Positions 11,951 to 24,377 of a stretch of DNA of 64,000 bases are shown piece after piece (the first letter of the stretch is position 1; each line of letters starts with the position of its first letter). The notes under the pieces are model-generated. The model was not told the origin of the DNA and ran no database searches. It saw only the letters and a program-made list of their open reading frames with translations. This DNA comes from Ligustrum vulgare (taxonomy: Eukaryota > Streptophyta > Magnoliopsida > Lamiales > Oleaceae), in NCBI GenBank assembly GCA_963555705.1, contig OY743169.1, positions 44,380,124 to 44,444,123 on the forward strand, read 5' to 3'. Made by a program: the position numbers and the translations under genes.

Positions 11951-12720
11951 TAGAACAGAAAATCCTATAATGGGATGATCCCAATAACTAGATCTAGCCG
12001 CTATTGGGCTCTAATTTGCGGAAATAATAAACTAAAACAGAATATAGAATAAAAAACTTGCGAAACCCTACAGACTTGAACCTCGCGATCGCGGTGTCAT
12101 ACCTCACACGATCGCGTGGTTAGGCTTCAAACTCTCAGGTCTCTTTTTGGTGACATCACGCTATTGCGTGCATCCTTATGCCGCGCGATCATGTGGCTTT
12201 CTGGCCTGCTTCCTCTTCGACTTCTTGAAGTGATTTGATCCATTTTTATTCTTGATTCAGACCCAATACGAAACTTGCTCGTTTTCTCATGTAGATTGTC
12301 GTTGCATTGCCTATAGCTTTATTTCTTCTTTGATCTCTTACCTTGGATCACATCACTAACTTTATTAAACTACATCTTGAGTCTCAATTTGGATTGGTCC
12401 AAAAAAAAAAATTTAAAGTAAGACTTGTTTCCATGAAAGCTACATGTAAGTTGAGAAAGATTCAGACAATTTGTCCAGGTCTAATTGTGCTACTATTCTA
12501 AAACATTACTGATCAAATGATTTTTTTTAAAGACTGGTAATCAGTTTGTTACTCAGTCAATAAGATGGGGAGCAACGTGAAATGTTTTTTCGTCTTATTT
12601 TAACCCTAGAGCTCTGCATCTCTCTCTTTCTCTCTCTCTTGTTCACACACAGATGCACGCACTAAAAAGTTTTAAAGACCCTAAAATGATTGAAATCTTT
12701 TTAATCGAACAAAAACAATA
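11951..12720. other. Upstream region of the bHLH gene, with GCGATCGC-like palindromes
   Basis: No coding sequence is supported. 12083-12200 holds CGCGATCGCG, ACGATCGCGT, CACGCTATTGCGTG and GCGCGATCATG, the palindrome type found in the Athila-like LTRs of this window, so this piece is probably an LTR fragment. 12616-12642 is a CT-rich tract of the kind common near plant transcription starts. Confidence 0.4.
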
Positions 12721-12729
12721 ATATATATG
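12720..12729 (+). promoter_or_regulatory. Probable TATA box of the bHLH gene
   Basis: AATATATATGG lies about 55 bases before the ATG at 12782, leaving room for a 5' leader of about 25 bases. This is inferred from position and sequence only. Confidence 0.45.
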
Positions 12730-12781
12730 GGGGTTCTCAGTTCTCCCGTACTGTACAAAGAGAAAAAGCTGCAATAGAAAC

Positions 12782-14452
12782 ATGGCTTTAGAAGCCCTTT
12801 CTTCCAACGAACTCTTGAACTTCATCATCTACGACTCCATTTCTGCTACCCCTTATAGCTGCAATGACTCCTCAGACACTACCAGCTTCTTACCTCAAGA
12901 AAATGTTGATGGCTGCTCCTCCATGCCAGGGCTGAGCCACCCACCAGTGGCGGTGGAAATAACCCAAAAGCCACCGGATTTGGCCGTGCAAGGACGCAAG
13001 AAGAGAAGGAGAAGACCAAGGGTGTGCAAGAATAAAGAGGAAGCTGAAACACAAAGAATGACACACATTACTGTTGAAAGAAATCGTCGTAAACAAATGA
13101 ACGAGCATCTAGCAGTCTTGCGCTCCCTCATGCCGGAATCTTACGTACAAAGAGTATGTTAAGTATTCGATATTTTATATAATTTCTAGTACAAAATCAT
13201 GGGCATATTATTCCTAAAATTGCAATTTTTTTGTGGGGCTGAGAATTTAATTCAATAAATGATTCAACTGTTGTTTGATTCCAAAGTTTGTCTGTCTTTT
13301 TGGACATATATTCTTGTTTTGATTTGTTTGAGGAAAAGCCAAGCATATGTGACAAAGCAATTCCAGCTGTAAGAATAATTATATTCCAATCCAAACAAGA
13401 GAAAATTAAGTAAATTAATTCACTTGTTTTCAAAATCTAATTAATGACACAAATTAAGATTCTTTAAATATTTTCCCATATTTGGCTGCTGCAGGGTGAC
13501 CAGGCCTCAATTGTTGGAGGTGCTATAGAATTCGTTAAGGATCTGGAGCAAGTTTTGCAGTCACTTGAAGCGAAGAAATTCTCAGTACTTCAACAAAACG
13601 ACGGCCCAAACCATGCGTTAACAAACAACCCTTTTGCCCAATTCTTCTCATATCCACAATTCAGTTGCTTTAATTTGCCCAACAAATATACATCTGAGAA
13701 TAAGGCTGCAATTGCGAACATTGAAGTCACATTGATTGAAACTCACGCAAACATAAGAATCCTTTACCATCGAAGAATTCGACAGCATTCCAAGATTGTT
13801 GCTGCCTTTCAGACTATGTTTCTCTCCATACTTCACCTCAATGTCACCACTTTGGACCCACTCGTTCTCTACTCTATCAGCGCCAAGGTATTTCTGTAGG
13901 ATCATGGCATGTACTTTCTCCTAGCTAGTATAATTAATATTTTATTTTAATTGTCTTAAAAATAATATATTACAAAAATAAGTATGTAGGGGTTTTAGTC
14001 TCCCCACACGCCAGAGTAATAAGAGTATAATAGTTACAAAATTCAAACTGTAGACAATGACCACAGAATGCAGAAAGAATCTACTTTACACATGCTACAC
14101 GTACTTCCATACGAACTACAGATTTGACTGTGTCTCATCCATCTATACATATGAGGATATTATGGGTATTCAACTTAGGTGATAATTCACTATTATTTCC
14201 ATGTGAATTGACGAGCAGATAATGGTGTTTTTTCCCTATATTTGTTACATTTCTAAATATTATAGTTAAGGTTGTCTTTACATGTAAATTTAGGAAATAC
14301 TCAAAAGGTAATGTATTCGCATTAAATTTTGAAAATTCTTGTTGCAGGTGGAAGAAGGTTGCCAATTAAATTCAGCAGATGAAATAGCTGGTGCAGTTCA
14401 CCACATGTTAAGAATAATTGAGGAGGAAGCTATCCAATGTTGTCAATCTTAG
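12782..14452 (+). CDS. bHLH transcription factor, bHLH94/96-like (subgroup Ia), three exons
   Basis: Exons are 12782-13153, 13495-13887 and 14348-14452 (870 nt, 289 residues plus stop). Introns are 341 and 460 bp with GT..AG borders: donors GTATGT and GTATTT, acceptors GCTGCAG and TTGCAG. All junctions are in phase 0. The start MALEA is characteristic of bHLH94/96 relatives. A basic run [10 protein letters not shown] (71-80) leads into the basic region, which carries H95, E99 and R103, the E-box/G-box contact set; helix-loop-helix follows to about residue 146 ([19 protein letters not shown]). The C-terminal part shows the ACT-like segment of this subgroup ([38 protein letters not shown]). Members act in the nucleus as DNA-binding regulators, often as heterodimers in epidermal or developmental control. 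The frame is intact. It is the only conventional host gene in the window and is flanked by transposons on both sides. Confidence 0.9.
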
Positions 14453-15924
14453 GTTTATATATCCAACTTTATTTTCTGTCTAATCTTCGACTAGCACAGT
14501 TGTAAGGACCATTAGCTAGGGGTTCCATATTTCGCTTTTCTGCCGAAAAATAATTAGAGTTTTAATAATTGGTATAGAAAATGATCATGTGCGTATTTTT
14601 TATGCATTTGATGTCTGATAGTCTATTATCCGGAGTAAAATGACCCTATAACGTTTTCTTCCTAAATCTGCCTAAGTTCATTAGCATTTAGCACAGGATT
14701 TGATGTAAGCAAAACTACAGCATGCAGGATTGAAATTTTAAAATTGAAAAGCCTGTAGAAGAGATGCATAATTACAGCCATACTCCATAGCCAACTTCTA
14801 TAAAGATGCTATAGGAACCTTTTAATGATATATATCTAAAAACCAGAAATTTGTATTATCGATGATTTTAGAGAATAACACAATCGGCTTGTTTTGAATC
14901 TATTAAAAATAGCCATAGATACGACTAGTCGAAATCTGATAAAAATTGAGTTTTTAATTATTTTTGTAAGTACACAATATCATGGATTGGAAGATTCTCC
15001 CACAAAAAATATCTTATAACAATATTAGTTTCAATTAATTAACCCTAAACTAAAAAGGAAAAAAAAAATTGTTTTTATTTAATCTACGAAAAAATTACCA
15101 CGAACAAATAGAGAAACCAATATCATTATTCAATGGAAGGATCTAGATTTGTTTTTCCTTATGAAGTGAAAGCAATGGAATTGCCGATCTAACCATTATT
15201 GTCATATTCAATTCCTCATTACAAGTTTTTTTTCTCCCTAAAATAGTATTTGATCGAATTCATGAATATTCCTAATTTTCCTCTCTAATTTAAAATAGTC
15301 TACCTAATTAGGAAAACCTAGTCTACCTAATTAGGAAAACCTCATACCTCTATGTTGGGTAAAAGTACAAAACTTGAGAATTGAAATAATCAAATTAGGT
15401 TATATCGTTCGTCTCAACAATTGAATCAGTTACACATAATTGGAGAAAGAAAAACAAGAATTAATTTAGAATACATCACTAAGAATAGATGAAAATAAGG
15501 TTGAGATGTTCTTCTCCCAACAAGATCCGATCTCCAATACTTGAAAGTCACCAAAAACCTAGTTTTCTTTGATTGTGTTCATGAAATTTTCTCCCATTTG
15601 ATGTACATATGATATGATACGATAATAATACCCTCTAATTCTTGTGTAATATAGAGGTAATTGATCCTCCTTTCCTTGTTGTCCATATTATACAAGGTGA
15701 AGATGTCAAAATATCACGCTATGATCTTTCAGAAAACGGATTCCTATTCGAAGAGTCCATAATTGCATGGTTCCATTTTTTCTATAAGTCCTTTTCAAGT
15801 GAAACTTTGATCATATATTTGATAACCTATTCAGTGATTCTGAAAAGCCTTTGTTTTCTGGTTGTAATAAATTCACAAAATTATCTGTTGTGTTCAAATT
15901 TTATAACTTGCAATCAAAGAATAT
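14453..15924. other. 3' flank of the bHLH gene and AT-rich intergenic sequence
   Basis: Several AATAA-like signals follow the stop (for example 14548-14572). I see no further gene and no clear repeat except short homopolymer runs and a near-perfect duplication of CTAATTAGGAAAACCT at about 15304-15340. An open frame starting at 15642 is noise until it enters the CACTA relic. Confidence 0.5.
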
Positions 15925-16440
15925 GTGGAGTGATAGGAGTTTCACGACATTATTGGAACTTTTACGAGAGATGCTTCCAAAGGATAACTAGCTTCCTAGT
16001 TCAATTTACGATGCAAAGAAAATATTGCGCCCGGATGGCTATGGAGATCGAGATGATACATGCATGTCCAAATCATTGTGTATTGTATCGAAGTGAGTAT
16101 AAGGACTTGCATCTGTGTCCAAAGTGTGAGCATCGAGGTATAAGCGAAAGCATGATAATGATAATTGAGAGGATAAGACAGGCTTTCCGGTAAAGGTGTT
16201 ATGGTACCTACCTATAATATCAAGATTTAAACGCTTGTTTGTTAATGCAAAGGATGCTAAAAACATGTGGTGACACCCTGAAGGGAGGAAAGAAGATAGA
16301 AAACTAAGACATCCGGCAGATTCTCCTCAGTGAAGGAACATTAATAGGATGTTTCTCGAATTTGGTGGCGAATATAGGAATCTTAGGCTTGGACTGTGCA
16401 CAGATGGGATGAATCTGCACAATAACATAAGTAGTCGACA
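15925..16440 (+). pseudogene. CACTA (En/Spm) transposase Tnp2 fragment
   Basis: Plus-strand translation in shifting frames gives WSDRSFTTLLELLREMLPKD, then AKKILRP, MAMEIEMIHACPNHCVLYR and YKDLHLCPKC (15925-16130). It continues with KVLWYLPIISRFKRLFVNAKD (from 16195), LRHPAD (16305), EFGGEYRNLRLGL (16355) and a DGMNLHNN motif (16408). These are consecutive conserved blocks of the Tnp2 transposase of CACTA elements, ending before the catalytic core is complete. Stops and at least two frameshifts make it a pseudogene. Confidence 0.85.
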
Positions 16441-16860
16441 TAGCATTGAATACATAAGTATTTATATATTTCCTTGATCATGTTTTTTTGTTTAGTACGT
16501 GGTGGATAAGTTTTGATAGTTTTCATAGAATAATTGTTATCGAGTTTAAGGTGAAATTGATGTGTTTGTGTTGTGATTATTGATAAGTTAATATAGTTTT
16601 TCATGGCATGGTCTCTCTATAGGTTGGTTATATTCAATTTATAGGGGAGATTCTGCCAAAATTTCTGTATAAATGTTATAATCATTCATATTTATTGAAA
16701 TTTTAGGACTCTTAAAACATTCTGGATATATGGTGGTAAGAGGAGTATAGGCAATGTAAATTGGAAACAAATTGATGTATTTCAATTTAAAAGTTACTAC
16801 AAACTCTTGAAAATTAGTTCTATATAATATATATATTAATAGTTTTAATGTGAAAATTTC
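16441..16860. other. AT-rich gap between Tnp2 and Ulp1 relics
   Basis: No protein similarity that I recognise. By position it should be the deleted remainder of the CACTA element or an intron. Confidence 0.3.
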
Positions 16861-17107
16861 AGTGTCCTCAACAACCTGGAGGTTCTGAATGTGGCTATTA
16901 TATTATGAGAAACATGTATAAGATAGTCACACAATATTTTCAATTGACTTCGTTACATAAGGTATTATAAATATTGAATACTACGAATTATTTAATAATA
17001 GATTTATCAGTTATTAACAAATAACTAATAATTTATCTTAACTGTTTGTAGGCATTTTTTCAAGAATGTTACTCAATGGAGGAGATGGACGAGATTAGAA
17101 ATTTATG
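16861..17107 (+). pseudogene. Ulp1-type cysteine protease C-terminus, transposon-borne
   Basis: 16862-16920 reads QCPQQPGGSECGYYIMRNM, the catalytic-Cys block (Q...ECGYY) of Ulp1-like SUMO proteases. After an intron-like gap, 17070-17107 reads YSMEEMDEIRNLWA, the usual final block of the C48 domains carried by plant CACTA and MULE elements. It is next to the Tnp2 relic and the CACTA 3' end, so it most likely belongs to the same element. The N-terminal catalytic His/Asp part is not seen. Confidence 0.65.
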
Positions 17108-17322
17108 GGCCAACCGACGCATGTTCTTATTTTTTGAAAAAAAAATTTCCCACAATTTGCTTCTGTTTATTCTACAACCGATGCGTATAGTCATACTTTT
17201 TGTATCGGAAAACAACTGACACACATTCCCTTTACCTTGTACGTCTGTGCCAAACACGTCATTCCACAACCGACGCATATTGTCTTTTGCAACCAACGCA
17301 AATGACTGAAACCGTACTAGTG
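17108..17322 (+). mobile_element. CACTA 3' terminal region
   Basis: Subterminal repeats of the form AACCGACGCA appear at about 17112, 17176 (AACCGATGCG), 17271 and 17291 (AACCAACGCA). The sequence ends with ACCGTACTAGTG (17311-17322), the inverted form of a CACTA terminus. A matching left end (CACTAGTACGGT) is not found in the window, so the element is truncated on the left. Confidence 0.6.
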
Positions 17323-17469
17323 CCTTTTTCTCTTTTAGCCTCCAAACGTATACAAATTCGAGTTTTACTTAGAACAATCAAAATAAATACACAAATAAGA
17401 AATATCAAATTCTAAAGCACTGACAATTATACAAATATCTGATCAAGATAAGTACAAAATTGTACTAAC

Positions 17470-18620
17470 CAAATCCCCCAAAGTTAAACTCTTGTTCATC
17501 TTTGAATAAGATAAAGTACTTAAAATCGCACAAATATAATTCAAAAATGAATGTAGACACTTAAAAACTCACACATGTTAAATAACTCGTCACATTTGCC
17601 TCGTGATTTAAAACAATGTCATGCAAGTCTTAACCCAATCCATGCTCGATGTATACGTATTTGATCAACCCAGTTATTAAAGTATGCTTAATAGGTGATC
17701 TCTCAACCCTTATTGATCAAGTTTTGGTTTCCCTCTTATGAGATACACATCACTTCACACTTATCTCTTTAACTCAGGGATAATTTCTTTCGCTACTTCT
17801 TAACTAAAACTTTTCCAACTCAGGTTTGGGTAGGTCTAACCAATGGAAGCGACTAACTAGGTTTACAATTATTCTCCTTTATTTGAGTACTCCAACCTTC
17901 AAATATCCACTAGGTAATTCAAACTCAACATTTATCTTATTCCACTTTATACAGTCCATCAAACTAATCATATAATTGTAATTTTTTTTTTATGCAGTAC
18001 CTCTCTCAAGCTTTCTAGATAACCCATGTAGCGAGCTTTAGGCTGATAACTTGCAGGTCTGTGAAACCATAGGACAACATATATTTTAATACCCCCATAG
18101 GCTTAATGAATCAAGTCAAATAGGCTATAGAAAAAGGTGTAAGATGCATGCAACGTCCTAATTTTTGTGAGAATTAGTTTAATGGTATTATCTCTCTCTT
18201 AAGATTTCTAAGTCTTGAAAGAATTTTTTAGCCTCTTATTCACTGAATCTAAAAGGGGAAATAGGAGTGGAGCCTTCTTCACACTATCTTCCTTTGGTGC
18301 CCCTCTTGAGAACAAGCCCTTTCCTGCCTCCGCCTCGAATGAGCCCGCGGACGAAGGATTTTGAGAACTAGGATATGCGAGTGTAACGAGCTTTTAATCG
18401 ATGACTTCCAGGTCTATGAAATTAGGACAACGAATTTTGAGATACCCCGAAAAGCTTAATCACTCGAGTAAAAAAGACTACAAAGGGAAGTAAATGATGC
18501 ATCCAAGTTTCTACTTCATGCAAGAATTAAATAACGGACATTAGATCACTAGCATTCTTTCATTACCTAGCATCCACCCATTAGTTAAGGTCAGTCCACA
18601 TATAATTATAATTTTAACAC
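17470..18620 (-). mobile_element. Athila-like 3' region relic, minus strand
   Basis: AATCCCCCAAAGTTAAACTCTTG near 17470, read on the minus strand, is a polypurine-type tract. Paragraphs with the wording TAGCGAGCTTTAGGCTGATAA (18030) and TAACGAGCTTTTAATCGATGA (18387) match the same region of the Athila-like elements at 54690-54880 (minus) and 51600-51790 (plus, inverted). No open frames remain. Confidence 0.55.
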
Positions 18621-18844
18621 ATATGGAGTCAACACAACCGTATTATGAAATTTTGATACTTTTGAAAATTTTGATCAATATATATTCAATATATATCTTT
18701 TAATGTTCTCTAAAGTCTAAAAGATAATCTATTTATGAGTGCACGGGATGAAGAGGGTTTTAAAGAGATTTGTCATTTAGCATATCTCACTTTCATTTTG
18801 TTTGAGACTTCTACAATCAACTAATTAAAGTTTCATCTTTTCAT

Positions 18845-19545
18845 TGTACCAGCCCATCTTGATCATGAGGCCAGTCTGTGTGCCCAGTCTCTTTATAGTC
18901 ATTAACCAAAGCAATTTAGAGGTCGGCCAAGAGTGCCCGGGAAAGCATGGATCGAGCCTTTCCCGGAGTCACTAGATTCTTGAATTCGCTTACTCATAAG
19001 CCAACTTACTTGCCCGGGCTACATGTCATAAGATCGGGTTATCCCGACCTACACTGCATTTGTTCCTTTCTATGATGATTGAGGTTAGTACGTCCAGACC
19101 ACATCATTTTTGGAGGCCCAATACCAGTAGGACCCTAAACGTTCTTCGTTTATGGGCTACCCTTGTTGGGCCCCAGCAAAACGTAAACAATAAGGAAACC
19201 TCCTAAAAAAGGGGAGCTCAATTCTAGTAACATTAGATCTCTTCCTAAAAAGTAAGTTTATACCAAAAGGACTCCTTTTTTAACTAAAGAAGGTCATGGG
19301 CTTTTAGCCCTATAAATACAGCTCCTTTGATCACATATACTTCTTTCATTATTCTTTACGTTTTTTCAGTTATACATTCTCTCTCTACTTTTCTCCAGAA
19401 TACTAATTCTCACACCGGAGGGGTGACGGGGAGAATCCACCTCGCCTTTTTTGCAGGTCGTTCAAGGAAAATTCAATCATCTTTTCCAGTGATCAAGGAA
19501 CTCCAGATCTTGCCACGTCAAGGTTAGGATTTTTTTACAGCATCA
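18845..19545 (+). mobile_element. Solo LTR, Tat/Ogre-like Gypsy type
   Basis: It is distinct from the surrounding AT-rich DNA: GC-rich phrases (GAGTGCCCGGGAAAGC, TGCCCGGGCTACATG), a good TATA context (CCCTATAAATACAGC at about 19307), a CT-rich leader, then ACACCGGAGGGGTGACGGGG and TTTTTTGCAGGTCGTTC before an ACAGCATCA end. That architecture is typical of Tat-lineage LTRs. The start at TGTACCAGCCC (18845) and the end are estimates, and I do not see a target duplication. Confidence 0.6.
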
Positions 19546-20112
19546 TATATACACCCCATTCCTAAATTATTAATAATAAAACTGAAGAAGTGAAATAACT
19601 CCAAAGAAGTGCTGACCTACATAAGAAGGATGAGTCCGGATTCTTATTTATTTGTTCATTTTTCTTAGTAAACAAAGAAGGATGAGTCCAGGTTTTATGG
19701 GGCGCCTTTTTTCTTAGCACAGAAAGGAGCATTGTGCAGCAATATTATGCTCAGCTAGACTATCTTTCACTTTTTCTCGGTAACATTGGGAAGAAAGAAG
19801 ATTTGAATAGAGTTTAATGAAATCTTGAAATAGATTGTTCGTTGATTGATAAAAACAATAAATTACAAATCCTGATGCAGAGGGCTAAAACCAATAAATT
19901 CCAGGTTTTGAATACCTAATACCCCCTATAATAGCTCAAGTAACAAAAACTTAAGTAAAATGAGGAATCATAATAAATGTTTACAATTGGTAAAGTACTA
20001 TAACAACTGAAATGAACTACTATAATTGAAGGAAACTATTACAACTTAAAGGAAATTACAAATTGAACTAATATTTATAAAGTGCGACTGAAGTCGAGAA
20101 AACCACAGTATA
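19546..20112. other. Intergenic, no gene seen
   Basis: It contains a short direct repeat AAGAAGGATGAGTCC (about 19623 and 19676). Nothing else is recognisable. Confidence 0.4.
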
Positions 20113-20610
20113 CACTACAAAAAATGAGGTTTCAAGCACAGATTTCCGTGCTCAGCCTTCACATTAGTTGCTAATAGGCATCACCAACAGAATCAACCAA
20201 CTGTGAAATCGGTTGCTATTTTTAAGGTAGGTTATAGTTACCAACAGATTTTTCATTGGTAAAATTACCAACAGAATATCCGTTGGTAAATGTCTCATCA
20301 TTACCAAGTTGTTAAAAGTCTTTACATTACCAACGAAATATTCGTTGGTAAATGTCTTATCATTACCAACAGAATATCCATTGGTAAAAAAAACATAGGC
20401 ATCACTAACTGAATGTTGGTTGGTAAAACCATTGTCATTACCAATGGATATTCTGGTGGTACAAAGTTTTAAGCTTTACTAATGAAATTTCTGTTGCTAA
20501 AGATCGTTAACCTTTAGCAAAATGAAATTCCGTTGGTGAAAGTGAAATTTTTTCATTACCTACAGAATTTCCAATGCTAATGTGTGGTAATGACAAGTAC
20601 CTTAACCTTA
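20113..20610 (+). mobile_element. CACTA-type 5' terminal region, truncated
   Basis: It starts CACTACAAAAAATGAGG, a standard CACTA terminus. A series of subterminal inverted repeats of the form ACCAACAGAATATCCGTTGGT follows at roughly 50-70 bp spacing (20238-20580). No transposase and no right end are present; the Athila LTR at 20789 follows soon after. Confidence 0.7.
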
Positions 20611-20788
20611 AAAAATAATAATTATTATTATTAACCTTCTAATTAGTAATCAATATTATCAAATGTTAACAATCAAAATCGAATAAATGCACTAAATTTG
20701 AAAATGTTAAATTCTTACATCGAAATTTCAAATACCATATATCTCTACACATATTCCTCCCCTCACGCCATCGCATCACAGCAACAAC

Positions 20789-22207
20789 TGATAAGTGTAT
20801 TTTATACACTTATTTCTATCCTAAAAGTAGGATTTTATATGTTCGTTTGAGAATATTTTCTATTGATTTTGTTATTATTTGTTTATATTCGAACGCCCCA
20901 AAGTCGAGAAAACAAAGGAATTGAAGCAAAAAACAAAACAATTGGATGATAAAAGTGCTAAATTGTGCAAATGAAGAGTTGGTGATGTCAATCAAGGTGC
21001 TAATTAGAAGAAAATTCGAAGAAACAATCAAGTTGGAAGAAATAAGAAGTTCAGGGACCTAATTGTATCAATCGAAAGTTGGAGGACTTGCTGTACAATA
21101 AAAAGACGGGGAAAAACTTGTAGCATACTGAAAGATGAAAATTACGTGGATAGTTAATACCACACAATCGCATGACATTCAAGCGCGCGATCGCATGACA
21201 GTCTTAGAAATAAACAGAATGTAAAAGTGATAAGCGCGCGATCGCAAGGATCTCTACCACGCGATCGTGCTGTGAAATTCTGGGCCACACAGCTAGGCTT
21301 TTCGCAAATTTCAATAGAATTTCTATCTCTTTGGCCTGGGATTCAAGACAAGTTATAAATACATGACAGAAAGGCATGGTTTACGAGGTTCCCCACTTTT
21401 TGAATTCATGCCAAAATGCTATCCAATTTCTGAGGAATCCAGGCAATGCCAAGAGCACAATTGAAGACCAAGGATCAAGAAGATGAACAGGGTGACATCT
21501 TTTTATTATTCTTGTAATTTATATTCAGTTATGTTTCTAGGCTGAGTTTTTCATTGTTAGAATTCTGATGATATATCAATTTTTTGATTCCATGTTTTGA
21601 CTTGATATTTGATTTATGCAATTTATGGGTTTGATACAATTAATTGTGTATTTATTTTCATCTATGATTTTGGACACATGAATCATTGATGTTTGTGATT
21701 TTTTCTAAGTTCGAAAGCTTAGGATTGCATTAGACTCGAATTAATTTCCACAATGTTCGATAGCGTATAGAAATACATCCCGATGCTTTGTGTAATCCCA
21801 AAAAGTGTTCACAAAACTAAATGCTTTCCTATTTGTTTGAATTTGTCATAGAAATTAGTCAATTCATATTTAGAAAAAAGTTTTTATGCATTGCTCGAAA
21901 GGGGACATAAATAACTTTAGGAAAAGATTTTCAAAACCTCATAAATTGTCGTTAAATGATTATGTCAAAATATGGAGGATAGGATTAAAGTAGATTCATA
22001 ATTCTAACATCTTCATTTCATATTTTTCTTGCTTTTAGTTTACTTGTTAATTTAGTTTTCAACAAAAATTCTCAAATCAAAGCATTTTACAGTTCTGGTC
22101 AAGGTTAATAATCTAAAATATAATTTACTCAATCACTGTGGGTACAATATCCGGACTTAAAGTTTACTTTATTACTTATGCGATTCGTACACTTGCGGTC
22201 AACAACA
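20789..22207 (+). mobile_element. Athila-like Gypsy 5' LTR (1419 bp)
   Basis: It begins TGATAAGTGTATTTTATACAC and ends GGTCAACAACA, directly followed by a PBS. The start matches the 3' LTR at 52436 (TGATAAGTGTACG...) and the minus-strand LTR ending at 54013. A TATA box (GTTATAAATACATG, about 21354) lies about 560 bp in. Upstream of it (21165-21275) is a cluster of GCGCGATCGCATG-type palindromes. The polyadenylation/U5 part follows. No coding. Confidence 0.85.
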
Positions 22208-22230
22208 AGTTTTGATGCCGTTGTTGGGGA
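22208..22230 (+). other. Primer-binding site of the Athila-like element
   Basis: AGTTTTGATGCCGTTGTTGGGG directly abuts the LTR end. It corresponds, with a few mutations, to the TGGCGCCGTTGCCGGGGA PBS (tRNA-Asp type) usual for Athila elements. Confidence 0.75.
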
Positions 22231-22375
22231 TTGTGGTTTAAATTTATTTTTAGATTACTTTCACTAATTTGGACATTTTACTGCTTTATTTCTATTTTTA
22301 TTTCATTTTAGGATTTTATTTTTATACTATAGTTTAGTTCAGTCACTAGTTCCTTTGTTCTTTTCGTAGTTATGT

Positions 22376-23863
22376 ATGCTACGTTTGAAAAACGGGAATC
22401 TTTTCGATGTTGACCTTGAAATAGAACGTACTTTACACCGCAGGTTAAGAAAAGTAAGGGAATTAGATATATCAAAAAATCAAAAACAGAAAGAAATGGC
22501 CAACAATAATCCGAGATTGCCTGGTGTTGAGCAAGTTGATGAGGATGACATGCTTGTTGTAGACTTTTTGACTCCTCAAGTGGTTAAAAGTCAATCCAAC
22601 ATTGTATATCTACCATTAGGACAAGAAAACTTCCAACTAAAAATCAATGTCACAAATATGTTCCAAAATGGACAACAATTTCAAGGACGACCTGTTGAAA
22701 ACTCACACACATATGTTTCTAAATTTTTAGACATGTGTCAACACTTTAAATATCAGGGTGTGTCTGATGACGCGATCAAAATCAGGTTATTCCCTTGTAC
22801 TCTAAGGGATAGGATAGTTGTTGATTGGTTAGATTCTCGCCCCGCTACAAGTATCACCACCTGGAATAACTTGGTCCAGAAGTTTTTTACTAAATTTATG
22901 CCTCCAGCAAAAGTTGCCAAACTTAGACATGAAATCACTATGTTCTAGCAATTGGATGAATCTTTCGATGATGCGTGGAACAGAATTAAAGGCATGTTGA
23001 GGAAGTTTCCAAACCATAGGATCAATAAAGGTGATCAGGTGGAGTTCTTCTATGAAGGATTACTTCCCCACTTTAAAAACATGGTTAACTCCTCATCAAA
23101 TGGAACTTTGACCACAAAAACAATATCAACTAAAATTGACTCATTGGCTGCAGAAGTGGAGGGCATAGCATTGGTGAGTCATTCAACGAAAAGTGCGAAA
23201 GTGAATTGTGCAAAAAGTGGTGCAAACCACATTACAACGGATTTCCCCATTTTGGCATGTCCATTGGAGTAGGTTGACTATGTGCAAGAGGGTCAGCGTC
23301 AGAACAATCCTTATTCTAATACTTAGAATCGAGGTTGGCACAATCATCCTAACTTTCTTGGAAAGATCACTCTAATGGACCAATTGTACCTCAATACCAC
23401 ACTGAATAGAAGAATTCTGTGCTAGAGGAGATGTTTGGTAAATTCATGGAGAAAATCGAACAATTCATGGCTAAAACAGATAAATTTATGAGAAAAATTG
23501 AAACCACATTCCAAACTCAGCATGCCTCAATTAAAAACCTGGAGAGTCAGGTTGGGCAGATAGCACAGGTCATAACAAACAGAGCCCCAAGTACATTTCT
23601 AGAAAACATCGAGGTAAACCCAAAGGTCTCATGCCTATCAATTTAGTGAAAATGAGGTAAACGCAATCATTACATGTGGCGGTGTGCAACTTCTTGAGAT
23701 TCATGTTAAAAAGCCAACTAGTGTTCCTAAAAAGGTTGTGGAAGCCAGAGAAGCAATGGTTGAAAAGGAAAATGACCATGAGGTGAAATATCCAATTGAG
23801 CCTCATGAGTCCTCTATCCCATTTCCACAAAGGCTGAAGAAAACCAACAAAGCCAAGCAGTTC
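22376..23863 (+). pseudogene. Athila-like gag, N-terminal and middle part (interrupted by element A)
   Basis: From ATG 22376 the frame reads a basic N-terminus, then the Gag core (about 22690-22930: DMCQHFKYQGVSDDAIKIRL and LDSRPATSITTWNNL). An in-frame TAG at 22946-22948 replaces an expected Gln. The same frame continues (DESFDDAWNRIKGMLRKFP, GDQVEFFYEGL) to a stop at 23272. After a shift come VQEGQRQNNPYSNT and WHNHPNF, then a Gln-rich coiled segment (FQTQHASIKNLESQVGQIA, 23500-23570), and finally IPFPQRLKKTNKAKQF (23813-23863), where element A enters. The text resumes at 33174 and 49897. Gag packages element RNA; this copy is dead. Confidence 0.9.
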
Positions 23864-24377
23864 TGTGACGACCCGAATTCTCTTACCATTCGAGTGCCAC
23901 AAAAAATGACTCATATCATATTATCGAGACTTAAATAGTAATGTAAAATTATTCAAAAGAATAATTAGAATCCCATAATTTTATTTTTGAATAAAAATAG
24001 AACATAATTTTCTTACATAAAGTTCAACATAATTATCTCATCAATCTTAACCACTTTTGCCACTTCCATGTTGACCGCCTCGAACCTTCAATTATCTGAA
24101 AATGGTAAATATCGTGGAGTGAGATTTATAAAATCCCAGTAAGTATACCAAGCATAAATTTTCTTTTGAAAGCATATGGATCATTTTCATCATAACATAG
24201 GATAGGATTGAAATATTCATAAACATAGGGAGACACAAGAATTTTACCGAACTTAAATGGCAAGAATTCTTATGTGTAGCGCTACTAAACTCCGGTCCCC
24301 TTAGTATAATCATAAACATATCATATGGAACCCATAACAATCTTGTGAGATTGATTTCATAGCAATGATCCAAACAT

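Noticed and set aside
13555..13899. Separate gene starting inside bHLH exon 2
   Set aside because: It is exon 2 of the bHLH gene read into intron 2; the GT donor at 13888 and exon 3 at 14348 complete the conserved C-terminus.
15642..15920. N-terminal part of the 183-codon frame preceding the CACTA relic
   Set aside because: No similarity before about 15925; only the later part, read with frame changes, matches Tnp2.
22753..23017. Minus-strand frames within the Athila gag
   Set aside because: Shadow frames of the plus-strand gag relic.
24092..24373. 93-codon minus-strand frame (also 31088-31369)
   Set aside because: Lies entirely in the LTR, has no recognisable domain, and overlaps a non-coding AT-rich region.
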